This document shows positions 33,107 through 43,353 of a stretch of DNA of 64,000 bases, one piece after another. The notes below the pieces were generated by a model. It saw only the letters and a program-made list of their open reading frames with translations. It did not search any database and had not been told where the DNA came from. Both the position numbers and the translations under genes were made by a program. Position 1 is the stretch's first letter. Each line of letters begins with the position of its first letter. The stretch is from Sedimentitalea arenosa (GTDB taxonomy: Bacteria > Pseudomonadota > Alphaproteobacteria > Rhodobacterales > Rhodobacteraceae), in assembly GCF_016428585.1 (NCBI RefSeq), contig NZ_JAELVR010000004.1:1-64000 (forward strand), in the 5' to 3' direction.

Positions 33107-35119
33107 ATGACAAATCCGATCCTGTCCGACTGGGCGACACCGTTTGAGATCGCCCCGTTCGACGACATTTCCGATGACGATTTCGCGCCGGCGCTGGACG
33201 AGGCGCTCGCCGCCCACGAGGCCGAGATCGACGCCATCGCGAACAATCCGGACGCGGCGAGTTTCGCCAACACGGTCGAGGCGCTGGAGGCCGCGGGCCG
33301 GCAGCTCGACAAGGTGTTGTCGGTGTTCTTCACGGTGGCGGGCGCTGACAGCAACCCTGCGCGGGAGGCCTTGCAGCGCGAGTTTTCGCCGCGTCTCGCG
33401 GCGCATTTCTCGGCGATTTCGTCGAACAAGGTGCTGTTCGCGCGGGTTGCCGACCTGTGGGAGCGGCGCGACAGTCTCGACCTGACCGAAGAACAGGCGC
33501 GGGTGCTGATGCTGACCCATCGCGGCTTCGTGCGCGCGGGGGCTGCGCTGGACGGGGCCGAGGATGCGCGGATGAAGGAGATCAAGAGCGGTCTTGCGAG
33601 CCTTGGCACGCAGTTCACCCAGAACCTTTTGGCGGATGAGCGCGACTGGCACATGGAGCTGAGCGAGGCCGATCTGGAAGGGCTGCCGGGCTTCGTCGTC
33701 AATGCCGCCCGCACGGCGGGCAAGGAAAAGGGGCTGGACGGTCCCGTGGTCACGCTGTCGCGGTCGATCATCGTGCCGTTCCTGCAATTTTCGCCGCGCC
33801 GCGACCTGCGCGAGAAAGCCTATCTTGCCTGGGCCGCGCGCGGGGCCAATGGCGGCGACACCGACAACAGGGCGATCGCGGCAGAGACGCTGGCACTGCG
33901 CGAGGAACGCGCGGCGTTGCTGGGTTATGACAGTTTTGCCGACTACAAGCTCGAGACCGAGATGGCGCGCGAGCCCGCCAAGGTACGCGAGTTGCTGATG
34001 GCGGTCTGGGGGCCGGCCAAGGCACGGGCGGATGCGGATGCCGAGGTGCTGACCCGGATGATGCAGGAGGACGGCATCAACGGACCGCTGGAGCCGTGGG
34101 ACTGGCGCTATTATGCCGAGAAGCGGCGCAAGGCCGAGCATGACCTCGACGAGGCGGCGCTGAAACCCTACCTGCAGCTCGATCGGATGATCGAGGCGGC
34201 GTTCGCCTGCGCCAACCGGTTGTTCGGGCTCGAGTTCAGGCAACTGGACATCCCGCTCTACCATCCGGATTGCCGGGCCTGGGAGGTGACCAGAAACGGC
34301 GCGCATGTGGCGGTGTTCATCGGCGACTATTTCGCGCGCGGCAGCAAGCGGTCGGGCGCGTGGTGCAGTGCGATGCGCAGCCAGGCGAAGTTTCCCGCGG
34401 TGCAGGCGCCGGTGGTCATCAACGTGTGCAATTTCGCCAAGGGCGATCCGGCGCTGCTGTCCTACGACGACGCGCGGACGCTGTTTCACGAGTTCGGCCA
34501 CGCGCTGCACCAGATGCTGTCGGATGTGACCTATGAGAGCATTTCCGGCACCTCGGTCGCGCGGGATTTCGTCGAACTGCCGAGCCAGCTCTACGAACAC
34601 TGGCTGGAAGTGCCCGAGGTGTTGCGCGAATTCGCCACTCATGCCGAGACCAGTGAGCCCATGCCGCAGGACATGTTGGACAAGGTGCTGAAGGCCGCGA
34701 ATTTCGACATGGGGTTCCAGACGGTGGAATACGTCGCCTCGGCGCTTGTCGACCTGGCCTTTCACGAGGACGCGGCCCCGGCCGATCCGATGGCCAGACA
34801 GGCCGAGGTTCTGGCCGATCTGGGCATGCCGCACGCCATCGGGATGCGCCACGCCACGCCGCAATTCGCGCATGTGTTTTCCGGCGACGGCTATTCCAGC
34901 GGCTACTACAGTTACATGTGGTCAGAGGTGATGGACGCCGATGCCTTTGCCGCGTTCGAGGAAGCCGGCGGTGCCTTTGACGAGGAGCGCGCGCGGGCGT
35001 TGGAGACCCACATCCTGTCGACCGGCGGATCGCGCGAGCCCGACGTGCTCTACACCGCGTTTCGCGGCCGGCTGCCGGGGGTCGAGGCGCTGCTCAAAGG
35101 CCGCGGGCTGGCGGCATGA
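33107..35119 (+). CDS. M3 family metallopeptidase (oligopeptidase A/Dcp-like)
   Basis: This 670-residue zinc peptidase of the thimet family cleaves short peptides in the cytoplasm. The zinc motif HEFGH is at residues 461-465 in ARTLFHEFGHALHQML, with the third ligand Glu in SGTSVARDFVELPSQLYEHW. The C-terminal YSSGYYSYMWSEVMDADAF block is the usual substrate loop. No signal peptide is present. ATG 33107 has an AAAGGAG site 8 nt upstream. The next gene overlaps by 4 nt. Confidence 0.95.
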   Translation: MTNPILSDWATPFEIAPFDDISDDDFAPALDEALAAHEAEIDAIANNPDAASFANTVEALEAAGRQLDKVLSVFFTVAGADSNPAREALQREFSPRLAAHFSAISSNKVLFARVADLWERRDSLDLTEEQARVLMLTHRGFVRAGAALDGAEDARMKEIKSGLASLGTQFTQNLLADERDWHMELSEADLEGLPGFVVNAARTAGKEKGLDGPVVTLSRSIIVPFLQFSPRRDLREKAYLAWAARGANGGDTDNRAIAAETLALREERAALLGYDSFADYKLETEMAREPAKVRELLMAVWGPAKARADADAEVLTRMMQEDGINGPLEPWDWRYYAEKRRKAEHDLDEAALKPYLQLDRMIEAAFACANRLFGLEFRQLDIPLYHPDCRAWEVTRNGAHVAVFIGDYFARGSKRSGAWCSAMRSQAKFPAVQAPVVINVCNFAKGDPALLSYDDARTLFHEFGHALHQMLSDVTYESISGTSVARDFVELPSQLYEHWLEVPEVLREFATHAETSEPMPQDMLDKVLKAANFDMGFQTVEYVASALVDLAFHEDAAPADPMARQAEVLADLGMPHAIGMRHATPQFAHVFSGDGYSSGYYSYMWSEVMDADAFAAFEEAGGAFDEERARALETHILSTGGSREPDVLYTAFRGRLPGVEALLKGRGLAA

Positions 35120-35931
35120 GCGATGGATCGGAACCCGGCGCGGACGCGCGGGAGGTGCCGCCCGACCGCGCCTTGCCCAGCGATCCGCCCTTCGAGATGT
35201 ATGTCGATCTGATGGCGAAATGCCTGACCGACATGATCTATGGCGCGGACCGCCCGATCGTGCGGCGCGGCAAGCGGGTGCAGTTCGATGCCAGGAAGCG
35301 GTTCCAGGGGCGCGATTGGCCGGTCGTGGGGCACAGCATGGCCGGGATCAAGCGGTTGCAGAACGTGGCGCACCTGACCGACCGGGCGATCGCCGAAGGC
35401 GTCCCCGGGGATTTCATCGAAACCGGCGTTTGGCGCGGGGGCGCGTCGGCGATGGTGCGCGGGGTGCTGAAGTTTCGCGGCGTGACCGACCGCAAGGTCT
35501 ATCTGGCCGACAGTTTCGAAGGCCTGCCGCCGCCCGACGAGGCGGCGTTTCCCGCCGACACGGGCAGCCGCTATCACACGCGGGGTCGGCTGGCGGTCGG
35601 GGTCGAGGCGGTCCGGAAGACCTTCGAGGCCTACGATCTGATGGACGAGCAGGTCGAATTCGTCGTTGGCTGGTTCAAGGACACATTGCACAAGCTGGAC
35701 GTGCCGCAGTTCGCGCTGATCCGGCTGGATGGCGACATGTATGAATCCACGATTCAGGCGATCACCGCGCTTTATCCCAAGCTTGCGCCGGGCGGGTTCG
35801 TGATCGTGGACGATTACGGCGGCATCAAGGCCTGTCGCGCGGCGATCGAGGACTACCGCGCGGCCGAAGGCATCGCCGCGGAAATCCACCGCATCGACCA
35901 CACCGGCGTGTGGTGGCGCAAGCCTCAGTAG
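35116..35931 (+). CDS. TylF/MycF-type O-methyltransferase
   Basis: This 271-residue SAM-dependent enzyme matches the macrocin O-methyltransferase family (PF05711): GDFIETGVWRGGASAMVRGV for SAM binding, KVYLADSFEGLPPPD, and the metal site in LIRLDGDMYESTIQAI followed by GGFVIVDDYG. TylF itself methylates a sugar of the antibiotic tylosin; no sugar or polyketide genes are near, so the acceptor here is unknown. The start overlaps the peptidase stop by 4 nt, hence coupled translation. Confidence 0.88.
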   Translation: MSDGSEPGADAREVPPDRALPSDPPFEMYVDLMAKCLTDMIYGADRPIVRRGKRVQFDARKRFQGRDWPVVGHSMAGIKRLQNVAHLTDRAIAEGVPGDFIETGVWRGGASAMVRGVLKFRGVTDRKVYLADSFEGLPPPDEAAFPADTGSRYHTRGRLAVGVEAVRKTFEAYDLMDEQVEFVVGWFKDTLHKLDVPQFALIRLDGDMYESTIQAITALYPKLAPGGFVIVDDYGGIKACRAAIEDYRAAEGIAAEIHRIDHTGVWWRKPQ

Positions 35932-36857
35932 CCGAGGTCGCGATTCACAAGATGCAGGAGCGGTTCGCCCGCCTCGCCCCGGCGGACGTTCTCGGCGATG
36001 ACACGGCTGGCGCTGTCCGCCCGTGTCGCCGAAGCGATATGCGGCGTGACGGTCACCTTGGGATGCGCCCAGAACGGATGCACGGGCAGCAGCGGCTCGG
36101 TGCGGAACACGTCGAGCGTGGCGTGGCCCAGCCGGCCGCTGTCGAGCGCCTCGATCAGCGCCGTGTCGTCGATCAGCGTGCCCCGCCCGGGGTTGATCAG
36201 GACGGCCCCCTCGGGCATCTGGGCCAGCCTGTCCGCATTCACGAGGTCTGTGGTATCGGGCGTGTCGGGCAGGAGCAGCACGAGGATGTCCGCGCGGGAC
36301 AGGGCCTCGGCGAGGCCGTCATCGCCGTGGTAGGTGGTCACGTCGGGCAGGCTCTTGGCGCTGCGGCTCCAGCCCGAGACCGGAAAGCCCAGCCGGGCGA
36401 GGCTGTCGGCGCAGGCGCGTCCCAATTCACCCAGCCCGAGGATCGTGACGCGCCGATCCTGCGCGAGAGGCGGCACCTCGGTGCGCCATTGCCCGTCCTG
36501 GCCGAGGATATGTGCGTCCATGCCGAGGTGATGGCGCAGCACGTGGCCCGTCACCCATTCGACCATGCCCTGCGTCAGACCGTGATCGACCATGCGGGCC
36601 AGCGGCACGCTCAGCGTCGGGTTGAAGACCACGTCCTCGACCCCGGCCCAGAGGTTCAGCACCGCCTTGAGCCGGGTGTAGGGCTTGAAGTCCTGCACTT
36701 CGCTGTTGGGCGCATAGACGATGTAATCGACCTCGTCGGGCGGGAAATCGGTGCGCAGGTCGAAGGCGACACCGGCCTCGCGCAGCGCTTCGGACAGCGG
36801 TGTTTCGTATTCGGCCCAGCGGTTCGCCGTGGCCGCGAAAAGGATATTGGCGGTCAT
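35925..36857 (-). CDS. ghrA: Glyoxylate/hydroxypyruvate reductase A-like dehydrogenase
   Basis: This 310-residue D-2-hydroxyacid dehydrogenase has the NAD(P) motif GLGELGRACADSLARLGF, the substrate Arg in LINPGRGTLIDDTALIEAL, and the C-terminal catalytic His in HPFWAHPKVTVTPHIASAT. It reduces glyoxylate or hydroxypyruvate in GhrA-like enzymes. It begins 1 nt after rodA, at the end of the mre operon, and ends in a 7-nt overlap with the convergent methyltransferase gene. Confidence 0.88.
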   Translation of the reverse strand: MTANILFAATANRWAEYETPLSEALREAGVAFDLRTDFPPDEVDYIVYAPNSEVQDFKPYTRLKAVLNLWAGVEDVVFNPTLSVPLARMVDHGLTQGMVEWVTGHVLRHHLGMDAHILGQDGQWRTEVPPLAQDRRVTILGLGELGRACADSLARLGFPVSGWSRSAKSLPDVTTYHGDDGLAEALSRADILVLLLPDTPDTTDLVNADRLAQMPEGAVLINPGRGTLIDDTALIEALDSGRLGHATLDVFRTEPLLPVHPFWAHPKVTVTPHIASATRADSASRVIAENVRRGEAGEPLLHLVNRDLGY

Positions 36858-36858
36858 T

Positions 36859-38010
36859 TCAGAGTCCCTGTTGACGGGGGCGGTGGATATGCGCGCTGTG
36901 AACGAGGCCGAAGGCGACCATCAGGACCAGCATGGCAGAGCCGCCATAGCTGACCATCGGAAGCGGTACGCCGACCACGGGCGCAAGGCCCATCACCATC
37001 GACATGTTCACCGCGAAAAACAGGAAGAAGTTGATCGCGATCCCCAGCGTGACGAGCGACGAGAACCGGTCGCGCGTGGCCAGCGCCGTGGCGATGCAGA
37101 AGACGATGATGAGCGTGTAGAGCGTCAGCAGGGAGAAACCGCCGACGAAACCGAATTCCTCGGCCAGGGTCGTGAAGATGAAATCGGTGTGCTTTTCAGG
37201 CAGGAAGTTCAGCCGCGACTGGGTGCCCTGCATGAAGCCCCGCCCTGTCCAGCCGCCGGAGCCGAGCGCGATCTTGGACTGGGTGATGTGATAGCCGGCG
37301 CCCAGCGGGTCGGTCGAGGGGTCGAGGAAGGTGTCGATGCGGCGATACTGGTAGTTCTTGAGCAATTGCCAGTCGGTGCCGCGGCTCTGGAACACCGCCG
37401 TGACGAGGCCGACGCCTGCGGCGATCACCGCGGCGAAATAGGCCCAGTGCACCCCGGCGAGGAACATCAGCCCGCCGCCCGCCGCCAGCAGCAGGATCGA
37501 GGTGCCGAGATCGGGCTGCCGCAGCACGAGAAACGTGGGAAACAGGATCATCAGGACCGGGATCAGCACCCAGAACGGGCGCGAGGTGCGCCGGGCCGGC
37601 AGCCAGTCGTAATAAGCGGCCAGCAGCATCACGAGGGTGATCTTCATCAGCTCGGACGGTTGCAGCCGCATGAACCCGAGGTCGATCCAGCGCTGCGCGC
37701 CCATGCCGACCGTGCCCATCACCTCGACCAGGATCAGCAGCAGCACCGACACGCCATAGGCGACGACGGCCATGTTGCGCCAGAACCAGATCGGCACCAT
37801 CGCGACAAGGGTCATCACGAAGAGCCCGAGCGCGAAACGTTCCATCTGTGGTTCGGCCCAGGGCGTGAAGGAGCCGCCCGCGACCGAGTAGAGCATCAGG
37901 AAGCCAACCGAGGCGACGCTGATCAGAAGCAGCGTCAGCGGCCAGTTCATGTGCAGCAGCTTGCGCAGACCCGTCGGGGTCGACTTGAGATTATGCTCGA
38001 GATAGCTCAT
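36859..38010 (-). CDS. rodA: RodA, SEDS peptidoglycan glycosyltransferase
   Basis: This 383-residue polytopic protein starts MSYLEHNLKSTPTGLRKLLH. It has about ten helices and SEDS motifs such as GAQRWIDLGFMRLQPSELMK and FVGGFSLLTLY, plus LPMVSYGGSAML near the end. It polymerises glycan strands for cell elongation with PBP2. The start overlaps mrdA by 4 nt. It works with MreB, MreC and MreD in the same operon. Confidence 0.96.
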   Translation of the reverse strand: MSYLEHNLKSTPTGLRKLLHMNWPLTLLLISVASVGFLMLYSVAGGSFTPWAEPQMERFALGLFVMTLVAMVPIWFWRNMAVVAYGVSVLLLILVEVMGTVGMGAQRWIDLGFMRLQPSELMKITLVMLLAAYYDWLPARRTSRPFWVLIPVLMILFPTFLVLRQPDLGTSILLLAAGGGLMFLAGVHWAYFAAVIAAGVGLVTAVFQSRGTDWQLLKNYQYRRIDTFLDPSTDPLGAGYHITQSKIALGSGGWTGRGFMQGTQSRLNFLPEKHTDFIFTTLAEEFGFVGGFSLLTLYTLIIVFCIATALATRDRFSSLVTLGIAINFFLFFAVNMSMVMGLAPVVGVPLPMVSYGGSAMLVLMVAFGLVHSAHIHRPRQQGL

Positions 38011-39950
38011 GCGCGGTCGCTCACCGGGGCGCCGATATTGGGATGCTCGCGGTGCAGCCGCTCCTGCTGGGCCTTGATCGCGCTGCGGTCGCCGGCGGGA
38101 TAGGCCGACAGCGGCGGGGTGCCGCCGTAAAGCGCCTGCAGCATCACGTCGCGCGCGATCGGGGCCGCCGCGGTCGAGCCGCCGCCGCCATGTTCGACCA
38201 CCACCGACACAGCGTAGCGCGGGTTCTCGAAAGGCGCGAAGCTGACGAACAGCGCGTGATCGCGCCGCTCCCAGGGCAGGTCGCTGTTGCGGATCACGCC
38301 TGCGGCGCGCTCGGCCTTGGTGATGTTGCGCACCTGGCTGGTGCCGGTCTTGCCGGCCATGCGCAGATCGTCCGCGATGATGCGGCTGCGATAGGCGGTG
38401 CCGCGCCGGTCGTTGCAGACCGCGTACATGGCGCGGCGGATCTTGCGCAGGTTGTTTTCGTTCATCCCCATCGAGATGCCGGCGCCGCTCGGCTGCTCGA
38501 TGCCGTTGATCGTCTTGACCAGGCGCGGGGCGACGTCGCGGCCGGTGGCGATCCGCGCGGACATCACCGCCAGTTGCAGCGGCGAGGCCAGCATGAAGCC
38601 CTGTCCGATCGAGGCGTTGGCGGTGTCGCCGACGCGCCAGACATCGCCATGCACGCGCTCTTTCCAGGCGCGGTCGGGGGTCAGCCCCTGCGCCACCGCC
38701 GACATCGGCACGTCATGGCGCACGCCCAGACCGAAGCGGTTGGCCATTTCCGAAATCTTGTCGATCCCGACCTTGAGCGCGAGGTCGTAGTAATAGACGT
38801 CGCAGCTCTGCTTGAGCGAGTTCAGCAGGTCCATATGCCCGTGCCCCGCGCGTTTCCAGCAGTGGAAGCGGCGGCCCGACACTTCCAGATGGCCCGGGCA
38901 CCAGACGGTTTCATCCGGCCCCACAAGGCCGTTTTCAAGGGCCGCCATGGCGGTGATCATCTTGAAGGTCGATCCCGGCGGGTAGGTGCCCTGCACGGTC
39001 TTGTTGGCCAGCGGGCGATAGGGATCCTCGGTCAACGCGCGGTAGTCCGCGACCGAGATTCCGCGCACGAAGAGGTTCGGGTCGAAGCTGGGCGAGGAGC
39101 AGATCGCCGCCAGGTCGCCGTTCTCGCAATCCATCACCACCGCGGCGGCGCTTTCGGTGCCGAGCCGCGCCTGCACATAGCCTTGCAGGTCGGCATCGAC
39201 TGCCAGTTGCAGGTCGGCGCCCGCAACGCCCTCGCGCCGGTCCAGTTCGCGCATGACGCGCCCCGTCGCGTTGACCTCGACCCGCTTGGCCCCGGCGACG
39301 CCGCGCAACACGTCTTCCCGCTTGGATTCCAGCCCCACCTTGCCAATCTGGAAGCGCGGAATCCGCAGCACCGGTTCCGGATCCTCGAGCTGGCTGAGAT
39401 CGTAGTCGCTGACCGGGCCGACATAGCCGACCACATGGGCAAGGTCCGCGCCGCGCGGATAGACGCGCGTCAGGCCGACTTCGGGGGTAACGCCGGGCAG
39501 GGCGGGGGCGTTGACGGCGACCTTGCTGATCGCGTCCCAACTGACCTGGTCGGCGATGGTGACGGGCAGAAAGGGCGCGCTGCGGCGCATTTCGGTCATC
39601 GCCCGGTTCAGGTCTTCTTCGTTCAGTTCGACGAGCCGTGACAGATCGGCGATGGTCTTGTCGACATCGCCCGCGTCCTCGCGCACGATCACGATACGAT
39701 AGCTGGGAGAGTTGCGCGCAACGATGGTTCCGTTGCGGTCGAACACCTCGCCGCGCGCCGGCGGGATCAGGCGGATGTTGATCCGGTTCTCCTCGGCCAG
39801 CAGGCGGAACTGGTCGGCCTGGTCGACCTGCATGTAGCGCATCCGCAGCCCGAGCGCGCCCACGAAGGCCAGTTGCACCCCGCCCATCAATGCCGCGCGG
39901 CGGCTCATGGTGCGGTGGGTGGCGTCCAGTTCGCGAGGATTGCGGCGCAT
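38007..39950 (-). CDS. mrdA: Penicillin-binding protein 2 (elongation transpeptidase)
   Basis: This 647-residue class B PBP has one N-terminal membrane helix (residues about 22-40), a dimerisation domain, and a transpeptidase domain. The active-site Ser is in GTYPPGSTFKMITAMAALE, the SxN-type motif is SCDVYYYD, and KTG is in MAGKTGTSQVR. It crosslinks peptidoglycan in the elongasome. The start overlaps the mreD stop by 1 nt. No deletion or odd residue is visible. Confidence 0.97.
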   Translation of the reverse strand: MRRNPRELDATHRTMSRRAALMGGVQLAFVGALGLRMRYMQVDQADQFRLLAEENRINIRLIPPARGEVFDRNGTIVARNSPSYRIVIVREDAGDVDKTIADLSRLVELNEEDLNRAMTEMRRSAPFLPVTIADQVSWDAISKVAVNAPALPGVTPEVGLTRVYPRGADLAHVVGYVGPVSDYDLSQLEDPEPVLRIPRFQIGKVGLESKREDVLRGVAGAKRVEVNATGRVMRELDRREGVAGADLQLAVDADLQGYVQARLGTESAAAVVMDCENGDLAAICSSPSFDPNLFVRGISVADYRALTEDPYRPLANKTVQGTYPPGSTFKMITAMAALENGLVGPDETVWCPGHLEVSGRRFHCWKRAGHGHMDLLNSLKQSCDVYYYDLALKVGIDKISEMANRFGLGVRHDVPMSAVAQGLTPDRAWKERVHGDVWRVGDTANASIGQGFMLASPLQLAVMSARIATGRDVAPRLVKTINGIEQPSGAGISMGMNENNLRKIRRAMYAVCNDRRGTAYRSRIIADDLRMAGKTGTSQVRNITKAERAAGVIRNSDLPWERRDHALFVSFAPFENPRYAVSVVVEHGGGGSTAAAPIARDVMLQALYGGTPPLSAYPAGDRSAIKAQQERLHREHPNIGAPVSDRA

Positions 39951-40486
39951 CAGCGGGCTCCCAGGGTTTCGGCGTCACTGGGAGACAGGCGGCGCACTCC
40001 CATGACACCCTGGGTGATCAGCACCACGAGTGGATAGACCAGCATGGTCAGCGCCATCTGGATCAGGTTGAGCACGAACGGGGCCTGGTCGACCAGCAGC
40101 AGGCTGAGGGCCAACCGGTTGAGCACCGTGATCGCCACGAGAACGAGGCAGACCGAGGCCCATTCGCCCGCGAAGCTGGTCTCGCCCGGGGTCGTGGCGC
40201 GCGATTTCAGGTACTCGCTGCCCAGCAGCACCAGCAGCGCCATCAGCCCCGGCGGGCGCTGCAGCAGCAGATCGGCCGTCAGCATGACCGCCGCGATGCT
40301 GGCCGCGGGCACGAAATCGGGCCGGCGGATCGCCCAGGCGAAGGTGAAGGCCAGCAGCAGGTCCGGTGGCGCCCAGCGGCGCGGCTGGGTGTCCAGCGGC
40401 AGCAGGTGGAAGAACAGGATCAGCAGGGCCAGGCCGATGAACCAGACCCGCATGAGCCAGACATGGGGAGAGGTCAGCCTATCCAT
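39950..40486 (-). CDS. mreD: Rod shape-determining protein MreD
   Basis: This 178-residue membrane protein starts MDRLTSPHVWLMRVWFIGLA and has five or six hydrophobic helices with few charges, as expected of MreD. MreD varies greatly, so the call rests on the place between mreC and mrdA. The first codons overlap mreC by 8 nt. It stabilises the MreC-PBP2-RodA assembly in the inner membrane. Confidence 0.9.
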   Translation of the reverse strand: MDRLTSPHVWLMRVWFIGLALLILFFHLLPLDTQPRRWAPPDLLLAFTFAWAIRRPDFVPAASIAAVMLTADLLLQRPPGLMALLVLLGSEYLKSRATTPGETSFAGEWASVCLVLVAITVLNRLALSLLLVDQAPFVLNLIQMALTMLVYPLVVLITQGVMGVRRLSPSDAETLGAR

Positions 40487-41381
40487 CGGTGGGCTCCTCT
40501 GTCGACAGGGGAACCGCAGCCGTGGCGGGCGCGACGATGGTGCCGGGATCGGTGATCCCCTCGGTACCGTGATGGCGCAGAACGCGCAGGAACTCGAGCC
40601 GCTCGTAGTCGGCCGACAGCCGCACGCGCAGCCGCCCGGACGGATCGGCCGCGACCTGCCCGATCAGTAGACCCGCGGGAAAGACGCCGCCGTCGCCGGA
40701 ACTGATCACCCGGTCGCCCGGGCGCACGAGGTCGGGGCTTTCGAGAAAGTCCAGGATCGGCGCGGCCGAATTGTCCCCGGCGACCAGCGCCGACTGTCCC
40801 GACGGCTGCACCTGTGCGGGCACCGAACTGGCCGGATCGGTCAACAGGATCACCCGCGCGGTCGTCTGCCCGGTGCCGGAAATCCGGCCGACCAGGCCGA
40901 TCCCGTCCATCGCGGCCCAGCCATCCATGATGCCGTCGCGCGCCCCGACGTTCAGCAGCACCGATTGCCGGAAAGGCGAGCCCGAATCCGCCATCACGAC
41001 GCCGGTGACATAGGTCAGGCGCGGGTCCAGCCGGACATTGTTGAGGTCGAGAAGGCGGGCGTTTTCCTGTTCCAGTTGCAGGGCGGCCTCTTTCCAGGCC
41101 TGCATCTGGCGCAATTCGCTGCGCAGGTCGCGATTCTGTTCGGACAGGCGCTGGTAGCTCTGGAAATCGCGCACGAGGTTGATGACCCCGGTGACCGGCG
41201 CCATCGCCCAGTCCATCCGCGGCACGACCGCGTCGGTCACGCGCGCGCGAAACTGTTCGACACGCGGACTGTCGATGCGCCAGACGAGGAAGATCGCCAG
41301 CAGACACAGACAGAGCGCCCCGAGCAGCAGCCGCCGCAGGGGGCCGGTATAGTCATCACGCTGTGATCGGTTCTTGGCCAA
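40479..41381 (-). CDS. mreC: Rod shape-determining protein MreC
   Basis: This 300-residue protein has one membrane helix (about residues 14-32) and a periplasmic part with a coiled coil (SEQNRDLRSELRQMQAWKEA) and beta domains with GVINLVRDF and GLVGRISGTGQTTARVILL. MreC links MreB filaments to PBP2. The C-terminus is Pro/Ala/Thr-rich. It lies 58 nt after mreB and overlaps mreD. Confidence 0.95.
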   Translation of the reverse strand: MAKNRSQRDDYTGPLRRLLLGALCLCLLAIFLVWRIDSPRVEQFRARVTDAVVPRMDWAMAPVTGVINLVRDFQSYQRLSEQNRDLRSELRQMQAWKEAALQLEQENARLLDLNNVRLDPRLTYVTGVVMADSGSPFRQSVLLNVGARDGIMDGWAAMDGIGLVGRISGTGQTTARVILLTDPASSVPAQVQPSGQSALVAGDNSAAPILDFLESPDLVRPGDRVISSGDGGVFPAGLLIGQVAADPSGRLRVRLSADYERLEFLRVLRHHGTEGITDPGTIVAPATAAVPLSTEEPTDG

Positions 41382-41439
41382 TGGACCCTCGTTTGCCGCG
41401 CCGGGACGCGGATTACCCGATGATCAAAGGGTGCGCGCC

Positions 41440-42576
<1,137 letters not shown>

Positions 42577-42746
42577 AGCAGGTAATGGCCACCGGTAAGC
42601 GCCATTTCGCCAGACTGCCCGGTCTTGCGCGCGTGTTCCGGCGTCAGCTTGCGGACTCGGGTCTGTTCGAATGCCGTGGCGCTTGCTAGGCTGAAATCGG
42701 GCCGGCGCAGGTTCTTGCGCCGTAAGTTGCAAACGGAGAGATCGCA

Positions 42747-43325
42747 ATGAAAACCGGGATGATCGCGATGGTTGTCGCCTTGGCGACGCTCTGCGCTTCG
42801 GTGCTGTCGGCGGCACCGCTGAAACTGACCCCGGCCAATCCTCAGCCGGGGTCGGTCAAGAGCGGGTTGGACGTCAGGTACGGCTATGCGTCGGACAAGT
42901 TCAAGTCGATCGATCTGGCGCGGAGCATCTACAACTCGGGCCAGAAGAAGGCGGGTCCGCCGCTGTCCGGACTGGACTATCGCGACACCGATTTCGGCGA
43001 TATGACGCTGACCTCGACCGCCGCGTGGTACATGACGGCGCAGATAAACGGTTACTACTATTTCCCCGCCGCAGGGGTCTATGACATCGAGTTCTTCGTG
43101 AATGACGGGCTGGATGCGCGCATCGGGGGCCAGCGGGTCGGGTATTTCGATGGCATCCAGGGGTGCGAGAGCACCGTCGTGACACAGGTCGAAGCGCCGC
43201 AGGCCGGATGGTATGACCTCGACATCTTCTATTACCAGAATGCCGGCACGGCCTGCCTGATGATGAAGATGGGCCCGGCCGGCGGCAAGCGTTCCTGGGT
43301 CGAGAACGCCGCCTTCGGCCGGTAG
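42747..43325 (+). CDS. Secreted PA14-domain-like protein
   Basis: This 192-residue protein has a signal peptide (MKTGMIAMVVALATLCASVL, cleavage after SAA). The remainder looks like a single PA14 beta-barrel: LDVRYGYASDKFKSIDLA, then AQINGYYYFPAAGVYDIEFF, NDGLDARIGGQRV and GWYDLDIFYYQNAGTACLMM. PA14 domains bind sugars in adhesins and glycosidases. Two Cys (about residues 142 and 172) could form a disulfide. GGAGAG precedes the ATG. It stands alone, divergent from mreB. Confidence 0.72.
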   Translation: MKTGMIAMVVALATLCASVLSAAPLKLTPANPQPGSVKSGLDVRYGYASDKFKSIDLARSIYNSGQKKAGPPLSGLDYRDTDFGDMTLTSTAAWYMTAQINGYYYFPAAGVYDIEFFVNDGLDARIGGQRVGYFDGIQGCESTVVTQVEAPQAGWYDLDIFYYQNAGTACLMMKMGPAGGKRSWVENAAFGR

Positions 43326-43344
43326 GGCGGCGCGCACGCCGCCC
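43325..43344 (+). terminator. Bidirectional hairpin between convergent genes
   Basis: GGGCGGCG and CGCCGCCC form a perfect 8-bp stem with a CGCA loop, between the stops of the PA14-like gene and the RTX gene. It has no U-tract. Confidence 0.5.
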
Positions 43345-43353
43345 CGGGTGGGG

